From an uncultured Duncaniella sp. (GTDB lineage Bacteria > Bacteroidota > Bacteroidia > Bacteroidales > Muribaculaceae), in the NCBI RefSeq assembly GCF_910577345.1, contig NZ_CAJTMT010000055.1, positions 1 to 6,931 on the forward strand: a stretch of DNA of 6,931 bases, in the 5' to 3' direction. Positions 5,184 to 6,931 of the stretch are shown here, piece by piece. The stretch's first letter is position 1. Each line of letters begins with the position of its first letter. The position numbers were made by a program, and so were the translations under genes. The notes beneath the pieces were generated by a model, which saw nothing but the letters and a program-made list of their open reading frames with translations, did no database searches and was not told where the DNA came from.

Positions 5184-5201
5184 CCATAGTGCTATGGTAA
5201 A
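5180..5201. promoter_or_regulatory. Perfect inverted repeat, operator-like
   Basis: Arms TTTACCATAG (5180-5189) and CTATGGTAAA (5192-5201) are exact reverse complements separated by only TG. A 10-bp perfect dyad with a 2-base centre is the shape of a binding site for a dimeric DNA-binding protein rather than of a transcription terminator, which would need a longer loop and a U-tract. It lies 28 bases beyond the stop of the portal-like gene and 78 bases before the start of the 136-residue gene. Confidence 0.7.
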
Positions 5202-5228
5202 AATCGCGCACACCTATGCAAATAAATG

Positions 5229-6554
5229 TTAAACCGCCGGTTTTTCAAGAGCGGCGACAGCCAGACGGTCGCGCATCGTGCGGAAAGAGTTGAAACTCTC
5301 ATAGACGTCGAGGAGAGCGATGGCCGAATTGTAGACCTGACTCTCATAGAGCGAAGCCGAGACATTTGAACCGGGAGCCTGCCCCTGCAAGGCCGCCGTC
5401 ACTCCGGAAATCTGCTGAAAAAGCTGCATTTCGATTTCAAGCAGCTTCGCTGCGCCCTCGCTACGGCCTGCAGTGGTAATTTCCGTGGGTCGCGCCCTTG
5501 CCGTGGGGTTGATGGGGATGACACCGCCGGGACGGCTCCAGATGTCGGCCACCATCTCCATGTCCAGACCCGCAGGAATTGCATCCGTCGGCATGAGGAG
5601 GACGCCCTTCGCACTGTTGGCAAGAATATGGTCGATGGTGGTGATGAGGGTATTGATATGCTTCTGCTGCCCGACGAGGTCTTCGATGAATGGATGCACC
5701 TCGCCGTCCGTCAAGGGATAAAACTTTATGATGAAGGGGTGGGCACCGTTGGCAAGGGGCGATTCGGTCTGCTCTATGACACTGCCGTCGGGGGTGATGA
5801 AGCGGCAATGCCAGTGAGGTTTGACTTTCGGGTCGGAGAAGGTCATATCGTAGGTCCAGACCTCGACCACACGGCAGAAACCGGGAGCTGCCGGGCTGTA
5901 AAACGAAGGTTCTGCGGTCTCGCGTCCGAAAGGTGACGAGAGCGAAAGGAAGGGTCCGGAAGCCTCAACGTGGCGGTAGACCTTTTCAAGATGGCGCGAA
6001 CGACGCTTTGAACCGTGACTGAAACGGAGTTTAAGTTCGTCGAGAGTCATGTCGTGACACATCCCGACAAGTCTCACATCCGATGCGCGCGGGTCGCGGA
6101 AAGGGGTGCAGAAGAAGGAACCGAGCCTTACGTTGTCGACCCACACTCCCGCACCGACCGGAGGACGGTTCTCGTAGGCAACATGCTGGACGACTGTGCC
6201 GGAAATCAGGAACTCTTCGAGGGCGCGGCTGTCGAGTTCGGTCATCAGATTCGTCTCGCGGATTGCGCTGAGAGCTTCCGACGGGGAGTCGTCGGTCTGC
6301 GAGACGTTGTATCGAAAGCGCCCGACTACGCTTTTGACCAGAGCACGGAGGAGATTGTTGGTGAGCGGACGCATCCCTGACATGGTTGCTTTTTCGTACT
6401 CGGTGACGGTGTGGCCGTCTGCCGTCTGTGTCAGGTCGCTCCACTGGTCGCCGTAGGTGTGCTGCATGAGCCTCCGGCGTTTCTCGCGCAGGAAGGCATG
6501 GTGTTTCCATGCGCTGTGTGCCTCTTCAAGGAGGCGAGTGTTTTTGGGGAACAT
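5229..6554 (-). CDS. Phage portal-like protein (P22/podovirus type), short form
   Basis: Portal proteins form the dodecameric ring through which phage DNA enters and leaves the capsid. This 441-residue protein follows the general plan of P22-like portals. It has an N-terminal helix with a YGDQWSDL motif (34-41) and RPLTNNLLRALVKSVVGRFRYN (62-83, compare the N-x-x-x-x-x-V-x-x-I-x-G-x-x-R pattern). Then come EEFLISGTVVQHVAYE (113-128), VRLGSFFCTPFRDPRASDVRLVGMCHDMTLDEL (142-174), EVHPFIEDLVGQQKHINTLIT (285-305) with the helix LANSAKGVLLMP (311-322), and ISGVTAALQGQAPGSNVSASLYESQ (382-406). Full portals of this class are often 600-700 residues, so the C-terminal part appears short or absent. In its first 40 codons 31 end in G/C, like the host genes. 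No terminase or capsid gene is recognised next to it. It may be a domesticated or degraded phage gene. The ATG at 6554 is preferred because no longer frame is offered. Confidence 0.7.
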   Translation of the reverse strand: MFPKNTRLLEEAHSAWKHHAFLREKRRRLMQHTYGDQWSDLTQTADGHTVTEYEKATMSGMRPLTNNLLRALVKSVVGRFRYNVSQTDDSPSEALSAIRETNLMTELDSRALEEFLISGTVVQHVAYENRPPVGAGVWVDNVRLGSFFCTPFRDPRASDVRLVGMCHDMTLDELKLRFSHGSKRRSRHLEKVYRHVEASGPFLSLSSPFGRETAEPSFYSPAAPGFCRVVEVWTYDMTFSDPKVKPHWHCRFITPDGSVIEQTESPLANGAHPFIIKFYPLTDGEVHPFIEDLVGQQKHINTLITTIDHILANSAKGVLLMPTDAIPAGLDMEMVADIWSRPGGVIPINPTARARPTEITTAGRSEGAAKLLEIEMQLFQQISGVTAALQGQAPGSNVSASLYESQVYNSAIALLDVYESFNSFRTMRDRLAVAALEKPAV

Positions 6555-6563
6555 GGTTTGTTG

Positions 6564-6601
6564 GATATAGTATAGAGATTTTTTGATATAGTATAGAGAT
6601 T
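6564..6601. repeat. Tandem 17-bp direct repeat upstream of the portal-like gene
   Basis: GATATAGTATAGAGATT occurs at 6564-6580 and again at 6585-6601, a period of 21 bases. It begins 10 bases upstream of the portal-like gene start and shares the core GTATAGAG with the longer repeat that follows, so the whole leader appears to be built from one short motif. Confidence 0.85.
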
Positions 6602-6691
6602 AAAGCATAGAGTATAGATAATTGTATTGAGAGATGGTATTTTTAAGTATAGAGTTTAAAGTATAGAGTATAGATAATTGTATTGAGAGAT
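6601..6691. repeat. 35-bp direct repeat pair upstream of the portal-like gene
   Basis: Positions 6601-6635 and 6657-6691 match at 34 of 35 bases (the only difference is C at 6606 versus T at 6662), giving a period of 56 bases. The unit contains TATAGAGTATAGATAATTG and TATTGAGAGAT. With the 17-bp repeats alongside, the leader carries at least six GTATAGAG-like cores. I see no TAnnTTTG promoter box in it. Confidence 0.9.
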
Positions 6692-6700
6692 AAAAGACTA

Positions 6701-6744
6701 AATTTATCTTCTGTTTCTTTTTTAACTTATGTTCTTTTGTATCT
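6701..6744 (-). repeat. Dispersed AT-rich repeat, copy 2
   Basis: The minus strand here begins AGATACAAAAGAACA and continues with an AAAAAAGAAACA block, matching the order of motifs at 755-798. It starts 16 bases after the stop codon of the upstream partial gene. The shared core TGTTCTTTTGTATCT on the plus strand is 15 bases long and identical in both places. Confidence 0.5.
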
Positions 6745-6760
6745 ACCAAGACTTCATGGT

Positions 6761-6931
6761 TCAGATATGCAATTCTGCGAGGGCGGCATCGTCGAGGCAG
6801 TATTCATCCTCGGAATAGCTCACACAGGAAAGAGTGGCAAGCGAGTCGGTGGGCGTGGCGGCAGGATAGAGATGCAGTTCTCCGTCAGTGAAAACGGCCA
6901 CGGGGCGGGAGGGAGTGGCACGGGTGAAGGG
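6761..6931 (-). CDS. C-terminal 56 residues of an unidentified protein
   Basis: An open minus-strand frame enters from the window edge and ends with TGA at 6761-6763. It reads PFTRATPSRPVAVFTDGELH and continues LYPAATPTDSLATLSCVSYSEDEYCLDDAALAELHI. The C/G-rich third positions and the sharp composition change to AT-rich DNA right after the stop support a real gene end. I do not recognise the family. It lies upstream of the portal-like gene where a terminase large subunit would be expected in a P22-type cluster, but nothing in these residues shows a terminase nuclease domain. The 206-bp repeat-rich spacer argues against tight coupling with the portal-like gene. Confidence 0.65.
   Translation of the reverse strand, partial: PFTRATPSRPVAVFTDGELHLYPAATPTDSLATLSCVSYSEDEYCLDDAALAELHI

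Noticed and set aside
5180..5201. Chromosome-dimer resolution (dif/Xer) site or rho-independent terminator
   Set aside because: A dif site has two 11-bp half-sites around a 6-bp centre, and here the centre is 2 bp. As a terminator it lacks a GC-rich stem, an adequate loop and a convincing U-tract.
5461..5808. 115-residue His/Arg-rich minus-strand frame inside the portal-like gene
   Set aside because: It is an out-of-frame reading of the portal-like gene. The His/Arg-rich composition is typical of shifted frames in GC-rich coding DNA.
6031..6510. 159-residue minus-strand frame inside the portal-like gene
   Set aside because: It is a shadow frame of the portal-like gene, very Arg/Pro-rich and with no domain pattern.

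Overview
The window looks like a chromosomal segment of a Bacteroidota bacterium, most likely order Bacteroidales and possibly a Muribaculaceae-like gut lineage (the family is a guess). Four things point there. All recognisable genes lie on the minus strand with C/G-rich third codon positions. The gene order LOG protein - DUF4271 - hemD - rnpA - yidD - tatD is one I associate with Bacteroidales. Candidate promoters carry the Bacteroidota -7 element TAnnTTTG. Shine-Dalgarno sequences are not evident.

Layout in the direction of transcription, from high to low coordinates: (1) 6931-6761, the last 56 residues of an unidentified protein. (2) 6760-6555, an AT-rich leader full of direct repeats. (3) 6554-5229, a gene for a short phage portal-like protein. 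(4) 5228-5102, a spacer with a perfect 10-bp inverted repeat overlapping a -7-like box. (5) 5101-4691, an unrecognised 136-residue protein. (6) 4690-4592, a spacer with six 9-bp tandem repeats. (7) 4591-4094, an unrecognised 165-residue protein. (8) 4016-1317, a tight housekeeping block: a LOG-family phosphoribohydrolase, a DUF4271 membrane protein (4-bp overlap), uroporphyrinogen-III synthase hemD, and RNase P protein rnpA. (9) 1316-1066, a 250-bp spacer filled with about twenty degenerate copies of the same 9-bp repeat. (10) 1065-853, yidD, with no ATG start. (11) 852-642, an AT-rich spacer whose two edges are copies of the same ~30-bp sequence. (12) 641-1, tatD, running off the window and carrying a ~60-residue compositionally odd insertion.

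The housekeeping block joins functions often adjacent in this group: tRNA and 4.5S RNA processing (RnpA), membrane protein insertion (YidD), tetrapyrrole synthesis (HemD) and a TatD nuclease. The upstream part (portal-like protein plus two orphan proteins) looks different and could be a domesticated or degraded phage module. No terminase, capsid or tail gene is recognisable in the window, and the portal-like gene has host-like codon use.

The most interesting signals are not classical genes. They are a palindrome-rich in-frame insertion in tatD, one 9-bp minisatellite occupying the leaders of two separate genes (one array can form a G-quadruplex on the plus strand), a small duplicated-end insertion between yidD and tatD, and repeat arrays and an operator-like palindrome around the portal-like gene.
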